A stretch of DNA of 64,000 bases from UBA4417 sp031550085 (GCA_031550085.1 JAVBOY010000014.1:29593-93592), one strand, 5' to 3'; positions 17,215-26,925 are shown, counted from the first letter of the stretch. Numbers and translations: made by a program. The notes: generated by a model not told the origin, from the letters alone.

Positions 17215-20214
17215 ATGGATTTAAAAAACCTCTTGAATCGTTGTGTGCTGTTTATTGTATTCCTTTCGGCGACAACTCTTTTTGCTCAAAAAACTGCGGT
17301 TTATTCCCCTCCCCAAAGCACGTTCAACAATGCGCTCGACCTGTTTGAAAAAACAAAATACGGGTCGGCGATCACGTTATTTGACGAGCTTGCAAAACAG
17401 GGAAATCAAACCCTGCATGCCGACGCCGAGTTTTATGCGGCGCTTTGCGCTTACGAACTGTTGCATCCGGATGCAACCCTGCGCCTGGAAAATTTCATCA
17501 GACGCTATCCCCAGAACCTGCATGTAAACACGGCCTGGTTTAAGCTGGGAAACCGCTATTTTGAAGAAAAAAAATACCGGGACGCCATTTCGGAATACTC
17601 AAAAATCGCCACTTCGGGCTTAAGCTGGGCGGAAAAAGACGAGCTCTATTTCAAGCAAGGGTATTCGTTTATGAAGATCAATGAGAAAGAAAAAGCCGCC
17701 GAATATTTTTCGCAGATCAAAGACAAACCCAACAAATACCGGGTTCCGGCTACTTATTATTACGCGCACCTGGCTTTTGAAAAAGGCGAGTACGAAACCG
17801 CCATGCAGCATTTCGAGCAAATTTCGGACGATCCCACCTACCGCGATGAGATTGCCAACTATTTGGTACATATTTATTCGATGCAGGGGAATTACGACAA
17901 GTTGATCGCAACGGCCGAACCGATCATTCAATACGGCGGCGATGACAAGAAAAATGCCGAAATCATCCGTCTGGCGGCAGGAGCTTATTACCAGAAAGAA
18001 GATTATGCAAAAGCGGCTACTTATTTTGAAAAATATGCAAAGGCCAAACCGGGCAAGCTATCGCGCGAAGACTCCTACGAAATGGCGTTTTCCTTGTACA
18101 AAACCGGAAATTACAAGCAGGCCATCACCTATTTCCAGAATGTAGTTGACAAACAGGATACGCTTTCGCAAAATGCTTATTACCATTTGGGCGACTGCTA
18201 CCTGAAAACCGGCGAAAAGCGCTATGCTTACAATGCATTCAATTCGGCACAAAAAATCAAAGCCGACGAATTTCTTACGGAAGACGCCCTGTTCAATTAT
18301 GCCAAACTGGCAGTAGAGCTCTCATACAACCCTTACAACGAAGCGGTTACGGCGCTTCAAAAATATTTACAGGAATATCCCAAATCGAGCCGGCGCGACG
18401 AAGCCCTGGGGTATTTGTCCGATTTGTATTTGGTTACCAATAACTACAAATCGGCTCAGGAATCGCTGGATAAAATCATCAAACGCAGCACCCGTTTTGA
18501 ATTGGCATATCAAAAAGTATCGTACTACCGGGGAATTGAGTTGTTCAACGAAAGTAATTTCACGGAAGCGCTTGCTTTTTTTAACAAAGCCAAAGACAGC
18601 GATTTCGATCCGAAAATTTCGGCGGCAGCCATTTATTGGGCGGGCGAAAGCCAATACCGTTTGGGAAAATGGAATGAGGCCCGCATGGAATACTCGCACT
18701 TCCTGCAAAAGCCACAAAGCATTTCGTTGCCGTTTTCCAATATGGCCAACTACAACCTGGCTTACGCAAACTTTAAAATGAACCGTTGGGGTGAAGCGGC
18801 AAGCAGCTTCCAAAAGTATTTGTCGGATAAACCGGTCGACAATAAGATTGCTGCCGATGCAGCTTTGCGGTATGCAGACTGCCAGTTTATGCAAAAAAAC
18901 TTCAATGGAGCCATCGATGGATATAAAAAAGCCATTTCCCGTTCCAGTACCGACGCCGACTATGCAACCTACCAAATGGCACTGTCTTACGGCGCTAACA
19001 GCGACTTGCAAAACAAAATCTCTTGTTTGAAAAAGTTACTGTCCGACTATCCCAAATCGGCTTTTGTCGATGATGCGCTTTACGAATTGGGAACCACTTA
19101 TACCTTGACAAACAACAATGCCGAAGCCCGGAATGCCTTTAATCGCGTAGTGAAAGAACACCCGCAAAGCACGTATGCCCGCAAATCGCTTTTGAAGGTG
19201 GGCTTGCTGGATTACAACCAGGATAAAAACATGGATGCCCTGACCGAGCTGAAAAAAGTGGTCAAAGAATATCCGGGGACTTCCGAAGCCGGAGAAGCCT
19301 TAAGCACCATCCGCGCCATTTATGTGGATATGAACCAAACCGACGATTATGTGGAATATGCAAAAAACATTCCCCAAGCCGATATGTCGCGGAACGAGCA
19401 GGACCAGCTTACGTTTGCGGCCGCAGAGAACCTGTATATGAACGGCGATTGCGAAAAGGCTGTTGTGACGTTGGCCAAGTATATCCAACGTTTTCCCGAC
19501 GGAAACTTTATCAGCAAAGCGTATTTTTACAAAGCCGAATGCGATTACCGTGCTCAAAAAACGGAGGAAGCCCTGGTGGGCTACAATTTTGTACTGAAAA
19601 ACCAACGCATTGCCTACACGCCAACGGCAGCCCTGCGTGCGGCACGGATCAATTATTTAAAGCAAGACTACGAAGCAGCTTTGGATAACTACATCCAATT
19701 GGAGGAAGTGGCCGACCAAACCAGCCTCACCACCGACGCTTTAAGCGGACAAATGTTATGCAACTTTGCCTTGCAAAAATACGGCCTGGCCATTCAGTCG
19801 GCGCAAAAACTTTTGGAACTTCCCAAATTGCCGGATAATTGGGTTACCGACGCGCATTTCACCATCGCGCGGTCGGCGTATGCTCTGAAGAACTACGATC
19901 TGGCAAGCAAGGAATTTGAAATTGTGCTGAAAAAATCGCAAAACGAAGCCGGGGCGGAATCCAAATACATGCTGGCGCAAATGCAATACGACAACAACAA
20001 TCTGGATGCCGCCGAAAAAATGTGCTTCGAGCTTTCGGAAAAGTTTTCTTCCTATGATTACTGGGTCGCCAAAGGTTTTATTTTGCTGGCCGATGTGTAT
20101 GTCAAAAAAGGAAACACCTTCCAGGCGAAACAAACGTTGCAAAGTATTATCGACAATTACGAAGGGCAGGATTTGGTCACCATTGCCCGTGAAAAGCTAA
20201 ACGCCATTCCTTAA
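17215..20214 (+). CDS. Large exported tetratricopeptide-repeat protein
   Basis: A 999-residue protein with a signal peptide (ending near LFAQ, residue 25) followed by TPR-type helical repeats over essentially its whole length. Repeats show the A-x-x-x-F/Y pattern (for example YAKAATYFEKYAKA, YKQAITYFQNVVDK, YDLASKEFEIVLKK), with many units carrying YPKSxxxDEAL-like turns as in YbgF/BamD-like proteins. It is probably a periplasmic scaffold. The next gene, 51 bp downstream, encodes an outer membrane barrel, and the spacing suggests an operon. I know this arrangement as a recurring uncharacterised pair in Bacteroidetes; the function is not established here. Confidence 0.8.
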   Translation: MDLKNLLNRCVLFIVFLSATTLFAQKTAVYSPPQSTFNNALDLFEKTKYGSAITLFDELAKQGNQTLHADAEFYAALCAYELLHPDATLRLENFIRRYPQNLHVNTAWFKLGNRYFEEKKYRDAISEYSKIATSGLSWAEKDELYFKQGYSFMKINEKEKAAEYFSQIKDKPNKYRVPATYYYAHLAFEKGEYETAMQHFEQISDDPTYRDEIANYLVHIYSMQGNYDKLIATAEPIIQYGGDDKKNAEIIRLAAGAYYQKEDYAKAATYFEKYAKAKPGKLSREDSYEMAFSLYKTGNYKQAITYFQNVVDKQDTLSQNAYYHLGDCYLKTGEKRYAYNAFNSAQKIKADEFLTEDALFNYAKLAVELSYNPYNEAVTALQKYLQEYPKSSRRDEALGYLSDLYLVTNNYKSAQESLDKIIKRSTRFELAYQKVSYYRGIELFNESNFTEALAFFNKAKDSDFDPKISAAAIYWAGESQYRLGKWNEARMEYSHFLQKPQSISLPFSNMANYNLAYANFKMNRWGEAASSFQKYLSDKPVDNKIAADAALRYADCQFMQKNFNGAIDGYKKAISRSSTDADYATYQMALSYGANSDLQNKISCLKKLLSDYPKSAFVDDALYELGTTYTLTNNNAEARNAFNRVVKEHPQSTYARKSLLKVGLLDYNQDKNMDALTELKKVVKEYPGTSEAGEALSTIRAIYVDMNQTDDYVEYAKNIPQADMSRNEQDQLTFAAAENLYMNGDCEKAVVTLAKYIQRFPDGNFISKAYFYKAECDYRAQKTEEALVGYNFVLKNQRIAYTPTAALRAARINYLKQDYEAALDNYIQLEEVADQTSLTTDALSGQMLCNFALQKYGLAIQSAQKLLELPKLPDNWVTDAHFTIARSAYALKNYDLASKEFEIVLKKSQNEAGAESKYMLAQMQYDNNNLDAAEKMCFELSEKFSSYDYWVAKGFILLADVYVKKGNTFQAKQTLQSIIDNYEGQDLVTIAREKLNAIP

Positions 20215-20265
20215 AAGTTGACCGGCTAAAATCGTTCATTAATTATCGTAAAAAAGAATTACAGC

Positions 20266-21969
20266 ATGTTTAAAAGAAAATATTTCACTTTCCTGATTTT
20301 TGTACTTCTTTGTGCCACGGTTCAATTTGCGCAGGCGCAAAAGGATAAGCCCTATTCGGAAGAAATAACGGTTGTTGCAGCATTTAAACCGGAAATTCCG
20401 GACGCTTTCAAGATCAACCAGAATCCGACCATTGTCGATACCACTTCGAAAGTTCCAACCATGACCTTCGATATCCGGCCTTACCCGGCTCAGCTTCATC
20501 TGGGATTGCAAGCGATTGAGCCGGCCAAATTAGGCCCCGAACAATTGCCGGTACTGCTCCGCAATTATGTCCGCGCCGGCATGGGAAATTATTTAACTAC
20601 ATATGCCGAATTTTTTGCCAGCACCCTCCGGGATAAAGACAATTTGTTAAGTTTTAGAGTAAAACACTTGGGCGCCAACAGCGACATTAAGGATTACGCC
20701 ACGGCCATCAACAACCAGCAAACGGTAGAACTGGCCGGCAAACACTTTTTCCCGACCCACACGCTTTCGGGCAAAGCCGACTACAACCGCACCCGGGTAT
20801 ATCGCTATGGTTACAAACCGGACGAGTTGGATTCGCTCATCCGCAAAACCGATTATGATTCCATCGATAAACAGCGCTTCCAACGTTTCGGAATCAGCGC
20901 AGATCTTGTCAGCAATTATTCCGGCGACGAAATGCTGAACCATTCCGTAGGACTCTCCTTTTACAATTTAAAGGATTTATACAAGGTTTCGGAAACCAAT
21001 TTCAATCTGAAAGCCAACCTGAACAAGTTGTTTTACCTTTTCGATTCGCCCATGAGCCAGGTGCTGGGCCTGGATTTAGGGATCAATCATTACACCGATA
21101 AAATCGATACGTTATCTTACAAAAATACGACCGTGAGCCTTGCTCCCTACTTAAAGCTGGAGTACAACGAATACTTCTTTAAAATCGGTTTGAATACTTT
21201 TTTTGAAACCAACGAGGGAACGACCTCTGCAAAAATTTATCCGAATTTCGAAGCCCGGCTAAGCCTAATTCCGAATGCCTTGCAGGTTTATCTAGGATTG
21301 GATGGTTTTCAGGAACGCAATACCTTGCAGAATTTCAGCACCGAAAATCCGTTTATTTCAACGCATCTGGATTGGCAAACGACCTACGATATGTTCCGCT
21401 TTTTCGGCGGCGTCAAGTCCAATATCAGCCAAACCGTTAGTTTGAATGCGTCATTCTCTTACCGGCAAACCGAAAACATGCCGTTCTTCATTACCGACAG
21501 CCTGGCGCCGTTGAAAAATATGTTTACGCCGGTTTACGACAATGTGAACGAATTGGCTTTCGGAGTAGAATTGGCGTATGCGCAAAGCGATAAACTGATG
21601 TTCACGCTGACGGGGAATTTCTTCAATTACAAAATGAACGATTTGGAGCATGCCTGGTACAAGCCGGATTACAAAGTTGGTTTTGGCGCCCGGTATCTTT
21701 GGGACGACAAATTGATCCTGAAGGCGCAACTCACGGCAAACGGGGAAGTTTGGGCATTAGCCCCCATTGACAATACAGCCACCTCGCCTTTGGAAGCGCA
21801 AAAATTAAACGGTTGGCTGGATCTTAGTTTGGGCGCCGAATACCGCATTACAAAATATTTCTCGGCTTGGGTGAATTTGAATAACATCTCCAATTCCAAA
21901 TCCAATATCTGGTGGAATTATCCCACTTATGGCTTCAATGCCTTGGTAGGGGTAAGCTTCGGATTCTAG
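20266..21969 (+). CDS. Outer membrane beta-barrel protein, TonB-receptor-like without plug
   Basis: A 567-residue protein with a signal peptide ending near FAQAQ (residue 25). The N-terminal 70 residues contain EEITVVAAFKPEIPDAFKI, then a long run of amphipathic strands ends in an aromatic GFNALVGVSFGF, the classical C-terminal barrel signature with terminal Phe. There is no plug domain or TonB box that I can see, so it is a barrel related to the TonB-receptor superfamily but probably not a TonB-dependent importer. It follows the 999-residue TPR gene closely, and the two likely work together in the envelope. Confidence 0.7.
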   Translation: MFKRKYFTFLIFVLLCATVQFAQAQKDKPYSEEITVVAAFKPEIPDAFKINQNPTIVDTTSKVPTMTFDIRPYPAQLHLGLQAIEPAKLGPEQLPVLLRNYVRAGMGNYLTTYAEFFASTLRDKDNLLSFRVKHLGANSDIKDYATAINNQQTVELAGKHFFPTHTLSGKADYNRTRVYRYGYKPDELDSLIRKTDYDSIDKQRFQRFGISADLVSNYSGDEMLNHSVGLSFYNLKDLYKVSETNFNLKANLNKLFYLFDSPMSQVLGLDLGINHYTDKIDTLSYKNTTVSLAPYLKLEYNEYFFKIGLNTFFETNEGTTSAKIYPNFEARLSLIPNALQVYLGLDGFQERNTLQNFSTENPFISTHLDWQTTYDMFRFFGGVKSNISQTVSLNASFSYRQTENMPFFITDSLAPLKNMFTPVYDNVNELAFGVELAYAQSDKLMFTLTGNFFNYKMNDLEHAWYKPDYKVGFGARYLWDDKLILKAQLTANGEVWALAPIDNTATSPLEAQKLNGWLDLSLGAEYRITKYFSAWVNLNNISNSKSNIWWNYPTYGFNALVGVSFGF

Positions 21970-21990
21970 GAACGAAGTTTTGTTTTAATG

Positions 21991-22018
21991 AAAGAAGCCT
22001 TCAAAAGGCCGCTTTTTT
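21991..22018 (+). terminator. Probable intrinsic terminator after the barrel gene
   Basis: A GCCTT arm pairs with AAGGC across a CAA loop, flanked by A-rich sequence and followed by GC and a run of six T. It lies about 25 bp past the stop at 21969. Confidence 0.55.
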
Positions 22019-22146
22019 GCCGGCAGAAGGCGTGCCAAGCTAAAAGCAAACCCCTTCAAAATAGTTGCCGTTTTCAAAAGGACTATCCCCTCTGGAAGCG
22101 GCAACCATTCTAATTTGGCATTACAGCGATCCGCGATTCCGGCTGC

Positions 22147-22290
22147 GAATATCCGCAGGGGATAGTTCTGAATATTCAGCGCAAAAGTTGTGAATATTCG
22201 CAGGGGACCGCTCTGAATATTCAGCGCAAAAGTTATGAATATTCGCAGGGGTATCCCTGAATATTCCGTGTAAATGTTACGAATATCCGG
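22147..22290. repeat. 45-bp tandem repeat with GAATATYC every 22-23 bp
   Basis: Three full units (22147-22191, 22192-22236, 22237-22280) and a partial fourth (from 22281) are seen, of 45, 45 and 44 bp. Each unit holds two copies of the near-palindrome GAATATYC, so seven copies start at 22147, 22170, 22192, 22215, 22237, 22259 and 22281, spaced 23, 22, 23, 22, 22 and 22 bp, about two turns of B-DNA. Units 1 and 2 share GCAGGGG and TCAGCGCAAAAGTT. On the minus strand the array is open and would give 15-residue repeats, but no gene-like context supports translation. It lies between convergent genes. Confidence 0.85.
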
Positions 22291-22587
22291 CGCGAAGGCA
22301 GAAAGCTTTTTAATGATGCATGGAGAATGTAAAACGATGAACATCCATAATAGGAACAAGAGGCTGAATGAACGAAAGCAAAAAGGAAAACGGGGTCAAA
22401 ATTTGCCGGGACAGTAAGGCAAAAACCCCTTGATAACAAACTATTTAACCCGCATTAAGAGAATTCGTGAGGAGCAGCCAAAACAAAGATAGCCTCAGAC
22501 AATAATTTAAACCCAAAAACATTCTTCAATTCCCAAAACAAGCGTTCCTGGTTCTAAAACTTGTTTCAATTATGGATCGTTGCCCTG

Positions 22588-23793
22588 CTATGAAACAATT
22601 ACACCATCTTGTTTTTCAGGATTATCCTCACGGATCTTGGCTATTATAAAATACAAGACGACCAGTAGCGTTGCTGTTCCGGTAGCGATAAATGTCACAT
22701 TGGCGCCAAACGTAAACCAAACCATCCCTGTAAGCGAACTGGCCAATAAGGTACAAATACTTTGGAAACCGGTGTAAGTCCCAATCGCTGTGGCCGTATC
22801 TTTTTTTTCAGAGATGTTGCTGATCCAGGCCTTCGAAATTCCTTCGGTTGCTGCCGCATAAATGCCATAAAGAAAAAACAAGCCCCCAACCGCATACAGG
22901 CTTGAGCAAAAGCCCATGCCCAAATACACCCCGGCAAACAACAACAAACCGATCAAGAAAATCCGCTTCAAACCGATTTTATCAGCCAATATGCCGATGG
23001 GGAAAGCCGATAAGGCGTACACCAGATTGTAAAATATGTAGACTCCGATCACCGATGTATCATTTAAACCGGCCTGCTTGGCTTTGAGCAACAGAAACAC
23101 ATCCGAACTATTGAACAAAGCAAAAATCAACAAGCCGCTTACCAATTTGCGGTAATGCGGGGAACTCGTTTTCCAGTACTTTACAAATGAGAAGAAAGAA
23201 ACCGATTTCTTTTCTGCGACCGGTTTTAGATGATGATCTTTGAGGAGGAGCGATGTTGCAATCGAAAGCAATCCCGGAATAAAAGCAACGAAAAACAACG
23301 CTTTGTAATTCTGAGGGTAAAAATATAAAAACAACAAAGCAAAAGAAGGCCCGATCACAGCTCCCAGCGTATCCATGCCACGGTGAAACCCGAAAACCTT
23401 GCCTTTTGTCCTGGGAGTTGCTTCATCCGACAAGATGGCATCCCGGGCGCCGGTACGAATCCCTTTTCCCAAACGGTCAAGCGTGCGGGCCGAAAAGATC
23501 CACAGCGGCCAGGTAAACAACGCCATCATGGGTTTCGATAAGGCGCTGAGCGCATACCCAATTTGAACGAATGGGGCCCTCCTCCCTTTGGTATCGGACA
23601 ATTTTCCGAAATACCCTTTGCTGAATCCCGCCACCGCTTCGGCAATTCCCTCCAAAACTCCGATCAATACTACCGAGAATCCGATTGTTTTCAAATAAAT
23701 CGGCATTACCGGATAAAGCATTTCACTGGCCATATCCGTAAACAAACTGATTAAGGATAAAGTCCACACAACGCGGGTGATCGCCCTTCTCAT
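22588..23793 (-). CDS. Major facilitator superfamily transporter
   Basis: A 401-residue inner membrane protein with about 11-12 hydrophobic segments. The cytoplasmic loop 2-3 carries the MFS motif form GKLSDTKGRR near residue 63-72, the loop after TM4 has RLGKGIRTGARDAIL, and the second half has the equivalent GILADKIGLKR. The RxGxGxRTxARDAI element is frequent in a group of MFS proteins of unknown substrate found beside heavy-metal or drug functions. Substrate unknown. A good promoter lies upstream at 23892-23862. Confidence 0.85.
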   Translation of the reverse strand: MRRAITRVVWTLSLISLFTDMASEMLYPVMPIYLKTIGFSVVLIGVLEGIAEAVAGFSKGYFGKLSDTKGRRAPFVQIGYALSALSKPMMALFTWPLWIFSARTLDRLGKGIRTGARDAILSDEATPRTKGKVFGFHRGMDTLGAVIGPSFALLFLYFYPQNYKALFFVAFIPGLLSIATSLLLKDHHLKPVAEKKSVSFFSFVKYWKTSSPHYRKLVSGLLIFALFNSSDVFLLLKAKQAGLNDTSVIGVYIFYNLVYALSAFPIGILADKIGLKRIFLIGLLLFAGVYLGMGFCSSLYAVGGLFFLYGIYAAATEGISKAWISNISEKKDTATAIGTYTGFQSICTLLASSLTGMVWFTFGANVTFIATGTATLLVVLYFIIAKIREDNPEKQDGVIVS

Positions 23794-23861
23794 AACGTTT
23801 TCTTAAAAAATACAGCTTCTTTCTTAATTGAATTTCCACCTACTTTCCGCAGAAACTCTTG

Positions 23862-23892
23862 CAAAAATAGAAATCTCATTTTTCAAATCAAA
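23862..23892 (-). promoter_or_regulatory. Bacteroidetes-type promoter of the MFS gene
   Basis: The minus strand reads TTTG (23892-23889), 19 bp, then TATTTTTG (23869-23862). Both boxes and the spacing fit the -33/-7 consensus. The leader would be about 65 nt. Confidence 0.65.
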
Positions 23893-23909
23893 AAGAAATT
23901 TGATACAGC

Positions 23910-23940
23910 GTATCCCCATTTGTATCCCCATTTGTATCCC
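23910..23940. repeat. Short 12-bp direct repeat
   Basis: GTATCCCCATTT occurs at 23910-23921 and again at 23922-23933, followed by GTATCCC. It lies in the divergent gap between the MFS gene and the M3 peptidase gene. Confidence 0.6.
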
Positions 23941-24077
23941 GGTTTCGTAAACGGTTTTTGACTCTCCGAAAAACAAATGAATACAGCTTTAAGAATCAAA
24001 CGTTTTTTGTATTTCCGGACTTAAAACCTTTTTTCAAAAAATACTGGATTTACGAAAGCAGGCGTTCAGGTATTTTC

Positions 24078-24085
24078 TATTTTTG
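24078..24085 (+). promoter_or_regulatory. Candidate -7 element of the M3 peptidase gene
   Basis: TATTTTTG, a TAnnTTTG match, lies 31 bp upstream of the ATG at 24117. It supports that start over an in-frame start at 23958, which would put the promoter inside the gene. No clear -33 box. Confidence 0.45.
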
Positions 24086-24116
24086 CAAAACCCCTATTTT
24101 TAAAACAACTTTAATA

Positions 24117-26210
24117 ATGAAAAAGCACCTTTTTACGATTGCATGTTTATTTATTGTAACATTTATGATGGCACAAAATCCATTCTTCGAAAAACAATGG
24201 ACAACTCCGTACGGCACCCCGCCCTTTGACAAAATCAAGCTCGAACATTATTTGCCTGCTGTTAAAGAAGGTATCAAGCAACATCAAACCGAAATTTTGT
24301 CAATTCAAAACAACAAACAACCTGCCACTTTTGCCAACACTATTGAAGCATTGGAAAATTCAGGACAAATGCTGACCAAAGTAAGCCTTGTTTTGGGCAA
24401 TCTGACCGAAGCCCATACCAACGCCCAATTGCAAGAAATCAACAAACAAGTTACGCCGTTGGTTACAGCCCATTATGACGACTTATACATGAACGAGAAC
24501 CTGTTCAAGCGCGTAAAAATGGTGTACGACAAGAAAGCGACTTTAAAATTAACACCGGAACAAAGCCAATTGCTGAAAAAAACGTATGAGCGTTTCGAAC
24601 GCAAAGGGGTCAATTTGCCGGCTGAACAAAAAACCCGTTTGAAAGCCATCAACGCCCGTTTGGCAGATTTGACCATCCAGTTTGGCGACAATGTGCTGGG
24701 CGCAACCAACGGTTATTATATGACAGTTGACAATCGCGACGATCTGAAAGGTTTGCCCGAACCCTTTATTGAAAAAGCAGCCGAAGCAGCCAAGGCAAAA
24801 GGCTTGTCCGGAAAATGGATTTTCGGTTTGGGTAAAGCCGATGTGCTGACGTTCGAACAATACGCCGAAAACCGTGATTTGCGCCGCCAGTTATATGAAT
24901 ATTATCAAAACCGTTGCAACGGAGGCAAATGGGATGTAAATCCGATCATCACCGAGATTGTGTCTCTGCGGGCCGAGCAAGCCAAAATCATGGGATTCAA
25001 CAATTATTCGGAATATGTGCTGGACGACAACATGGCAGAAAATCCCGAAAACGTATTCAAGCTTCTCAACCAATTGTGGACACCCGCTTTGAAAATGGCA
25101 AAAACAGAAGAAGCCGATATGCAAAAAATGATCGACAAAGAAGGAAACAACTTTAAGGTACAGTCCTGGGATTGGTGGTATTATGCCGAAAAAGTACGCA
25201 CAGCCAAATACAACCTGAGCGAAGAAGAAATGAAGCCCTACTTTGAAGTATCGAAAGTACGCGAAGGCGTTTTCTATACTTGCAACAAATTGTATGGAAT
25301 CAACTTCAAAAAAGTGACCAATGTGCCCGTTTATATGAAAGATGTCGACGCCTTTGAAGTAACCGATGCGGATGGCTCGTTGCTGGGTTTGTTATATCTG
25401 GATTATTACGCACGTCCCGAAAAACGCTCCGGTGCCTGGATGACCAACTACCGCGAACAACACTACGAAAACGGAAAAGATGTCCGCGGCATTATTTCCA
25501 TCTGCCTGAACTACCCTGCTCCCACGGCTACCATGCCTTCGCTGCTCACGTTCGACGAAGTGACCACATTTTTCCACGAAATGGGACACGGCTTACACGG
25601 GCTTTTGTCGAAATGCCGCTACACATCGCTTGCCGGAACCTCCGTTTCGCGTGATTTTGTGGAATTACCTTCCCAGATATTGGAAAACTGGGCCAGCGAA
25701 CCCGAAGTCCTCAAGGTATATGCCAAACACTATAAAACAGGTGAAGTAATTCCCGATGCCCTAATCAAAAAAATGCAAGCTGCCGAGAAATACGGACAAG
25801 GATTTTCGACCACCGAATATTTGGCGGCATCCTTGTTGGACATGGATTTCCATACGTTGAAATATCCGGCCGCTGTTCCCAATGTGCCTAATTTCCAACA
25901 AACCGAAATGGATAAAATCGGATTGATTCCGGCCATTCCGCCCCGCTACAACGCTTGGTTGTTCCAGCATATTTTCTCCGGCGGTTACGCTTCGGGATAC
26001 TATGCTTACATTTGGGCGGAAGTATTGGATGCCGATGCATTCAGCTATTTCAAAAAGAACGGTATTTTCGATAAAAAAACCGCTGACAGTTTCCGCAAAA
26101 ATATTTTGGAACGCGGAGGAACCGAAGATTCCATGATTTTATACAAACGCTTTACCGGGGGCGCCGAACCCAGCGTACAACCGTTAATTGAGCGCAGAGG
26201 ATTGAACTAA
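24117..26210 (+). CDS. dcp: M3-family peptidyl-dipeptidase (Dcp-like)
   Basis: A 697-residue zinc metallopeptidase of the thimet oligopeptidase/Dcp family. It has a signal peptide (MKKHLFTIACLFIVTFMMAQ), so it is exported, and the mature protein starts NPFFEKQWTTPYGTPPF, a usual opening of Bacteroidetes Dcp. The zinc motif HEMGH is at about 487-491, and the downstream SQILENWA supplies the third ligand Glu. The C-terminal YSY/YYAYIWAEVLDADAF substrate-binding segment is present. The family trims dipeptides or small peptides. The start at 24117 is chosen because the signal peptide begins there and the promoter element lies just upstream. Confidence 0.9.
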   Translation: MKKHLFTIACLFIVTFMMAQNPFFEKQWTTPYGTPPFDKIKLEHYLPAVKEGIKQHQTEILSIQNNKQPATFANTIEALENSGQMLTKVSLVLGNLTEAHTNAQLQEINKQVTPLVTAHYDDLYMNENLFKRVKMVYDKKATLKLTPEQSQLLKKTYERFERKGVNLPAEQKTRLKAINARLADLTIQFGDNVLGATNGYYMTVDNRDDLKGLPEPFIEKAAEAAKAKGLSGKWIFGLGKADVLTFEQYAENRDLRRQLYEYYQNRCNGGKWDVNPIITEIVSLRAEQAKIMGFNNYSEYVLDDNMAENPENVFKLLNQLWTPALKMAKTEEADMQKMIDKEGNNFKVQSWDWWYYAEKVRTAKYNLSEEEMKPYFEVSKVREGVFYTCNKLYGINFKKVTNVPVYMKDVDAFEVTDADGSLLGLLYLDYYARPEKRSGAWMTNYREQHYENGKDVRGIISICLNYPAPTATMPSLLTFDEVTTFFHEMGHGLHGLLSKCRYTSLAGTSVSRDFVELPSQILENWASEPEVLKVYAKHYKTGEVIPDALIKKMQAAEKYGQGFSTTEYLAASLLDMDFHTLKYPAAVPNVPNFQQTEMDKIGLIPAIPPRYNAWLFQHIFSGGYASGYYAYIWAEVLDADAFSYFKKNGIFDKKTADSFRKNILERGGTEDSMILYKRFTGGAEPSVQPLIERRGLN

Positions 26211-26228
26211 AAACAAGACATTACAAGG

Positions 26229-26270
26229 AAAAACCGGCTTCTCTTAAATGAAAGAAGCCGGTTTTTGTTT
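26229..26270 (+). terminator. Strong intrinsic terminator of the M3 peptidase gene
   Basis: AAAACCGGCTTCT pairs with AGAAGCCGGTTTT around a CTTAAATGAA loop, with a T-rich tail (TTTTTGTTTG). It starts about 18 bp past the stop. Confidence 0.85.
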
Positions 26271-26460
26271 GTCTTGAGTTTTCAGACTTTTTCAAATATA
26301 AGCCTACCTGAATCCTTTTCTTCCTCCAAAGCTTATGTACAAAACCCAAGAAAGAGTTGATATCGATTTGGGTAAACGGCTAACGATCCATCAAAAAGGA
26401 AACCTACAAATAACTTTGTGAAGAAAAAGTCAAAAAAGAACCGGGTTTCTATAAAAATTC

Positions 26461-26468
26461 TATTTTTG
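26461..26468 (+). promoter_or_regulatory. Candidate -7 element of the metal-efflux locus
   Basis: TATTTTTG (TAnnTTTG consensus) lies 19 bp upstream of the ATG at 26488. No clear -33 box, and no palindrome like the one at 32366, is visible nearby. Confidence 0.45.
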
Positions 26469-26487
26469 CAAAATCATTTTACTGAAA

Positions 26488-26925
26488 ATGCGGCGATTTA
26501 CATCCATACTATTCCTTTTCCTTGCTTGCACCTTATTGATGGCGCATAGCATGCTGCCGCATCACCATCACAGTGAAGTCCCCTGTTTTGCTCAGGAACA
26601 TTGCAAACACGAAGATTCCAACACAAGCCCCCAAAAGCACGACAGCCCGGCCGACAAGCACGAACATGAAGACTCGTTCTGTTGTGTTTTAAAACAAGAT
26701 ATTGCTTCTTCCGATGCACGAAAAACGGTTACCAGCAACCCTGAAATTACCAAAAAAGTAGTTCAAAAGTTGGCTTTGTTTTCTTGCGCGGCAATTCAGA
26801 GATTTGATTTTTCGAATTTACACACTTCTAATCTATACCGGTACAAACCCGACGAATGCTTATACCGGTTCCTGTGCGTAAACAGCAGTTGCGGTTTACG
26901 GGCTCCTCCTTTTTCTTTGGTTTAA
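26488..26925 (+). CDS. Small histidine-rich exported protein (DUF6769-like)
   Basis: A 145-residue protein with a signal peptide (MRRFTSILFLFLACTLLMAHS) directly followed by LPHHHH and a His/Cys/Asp/Glu-rich segment (HCKHEDS, KHEHEDSFCC). The C-terminus ends CGLRAPPFSLV, a tail I associate with small Bacteroidetes proteins encoded beside CusA/CzcA pumps (DUF6769). The residues suggest periplasmic binding of soft or transition metals. It is the first gene of the efflux locus and is followed by a second His-rich protein. No enzymatic motif is seen. Confidence 0.65.
   Translation: MRRFTSILFLFLACTLLMAHSMLPHHHHSEVPCFAQEHCKHEDSNTSPQKHDSPADKHEHEDSFCCVLKQDIASSDARKTVTSNPEITKKVVQKLALFSCAAIQRFDFSNLHTSNLYRYKPDECLYRFLCVNSSCGLRAPPFSLV

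Noticed and set aside
22147..22290. CRISPR-like direct repeats
   Set aside because: There are no unique spacers; unit after unit is the same sequence, and no cas gene is nearby.
26335..26421. Small 28-codon open frame (MYKTQERVDIDLGKRL...)
   Set aside because: It has fairly gene-like composition but no family that I recognise, and it lies between a terminator and a promoter. Too short to support.
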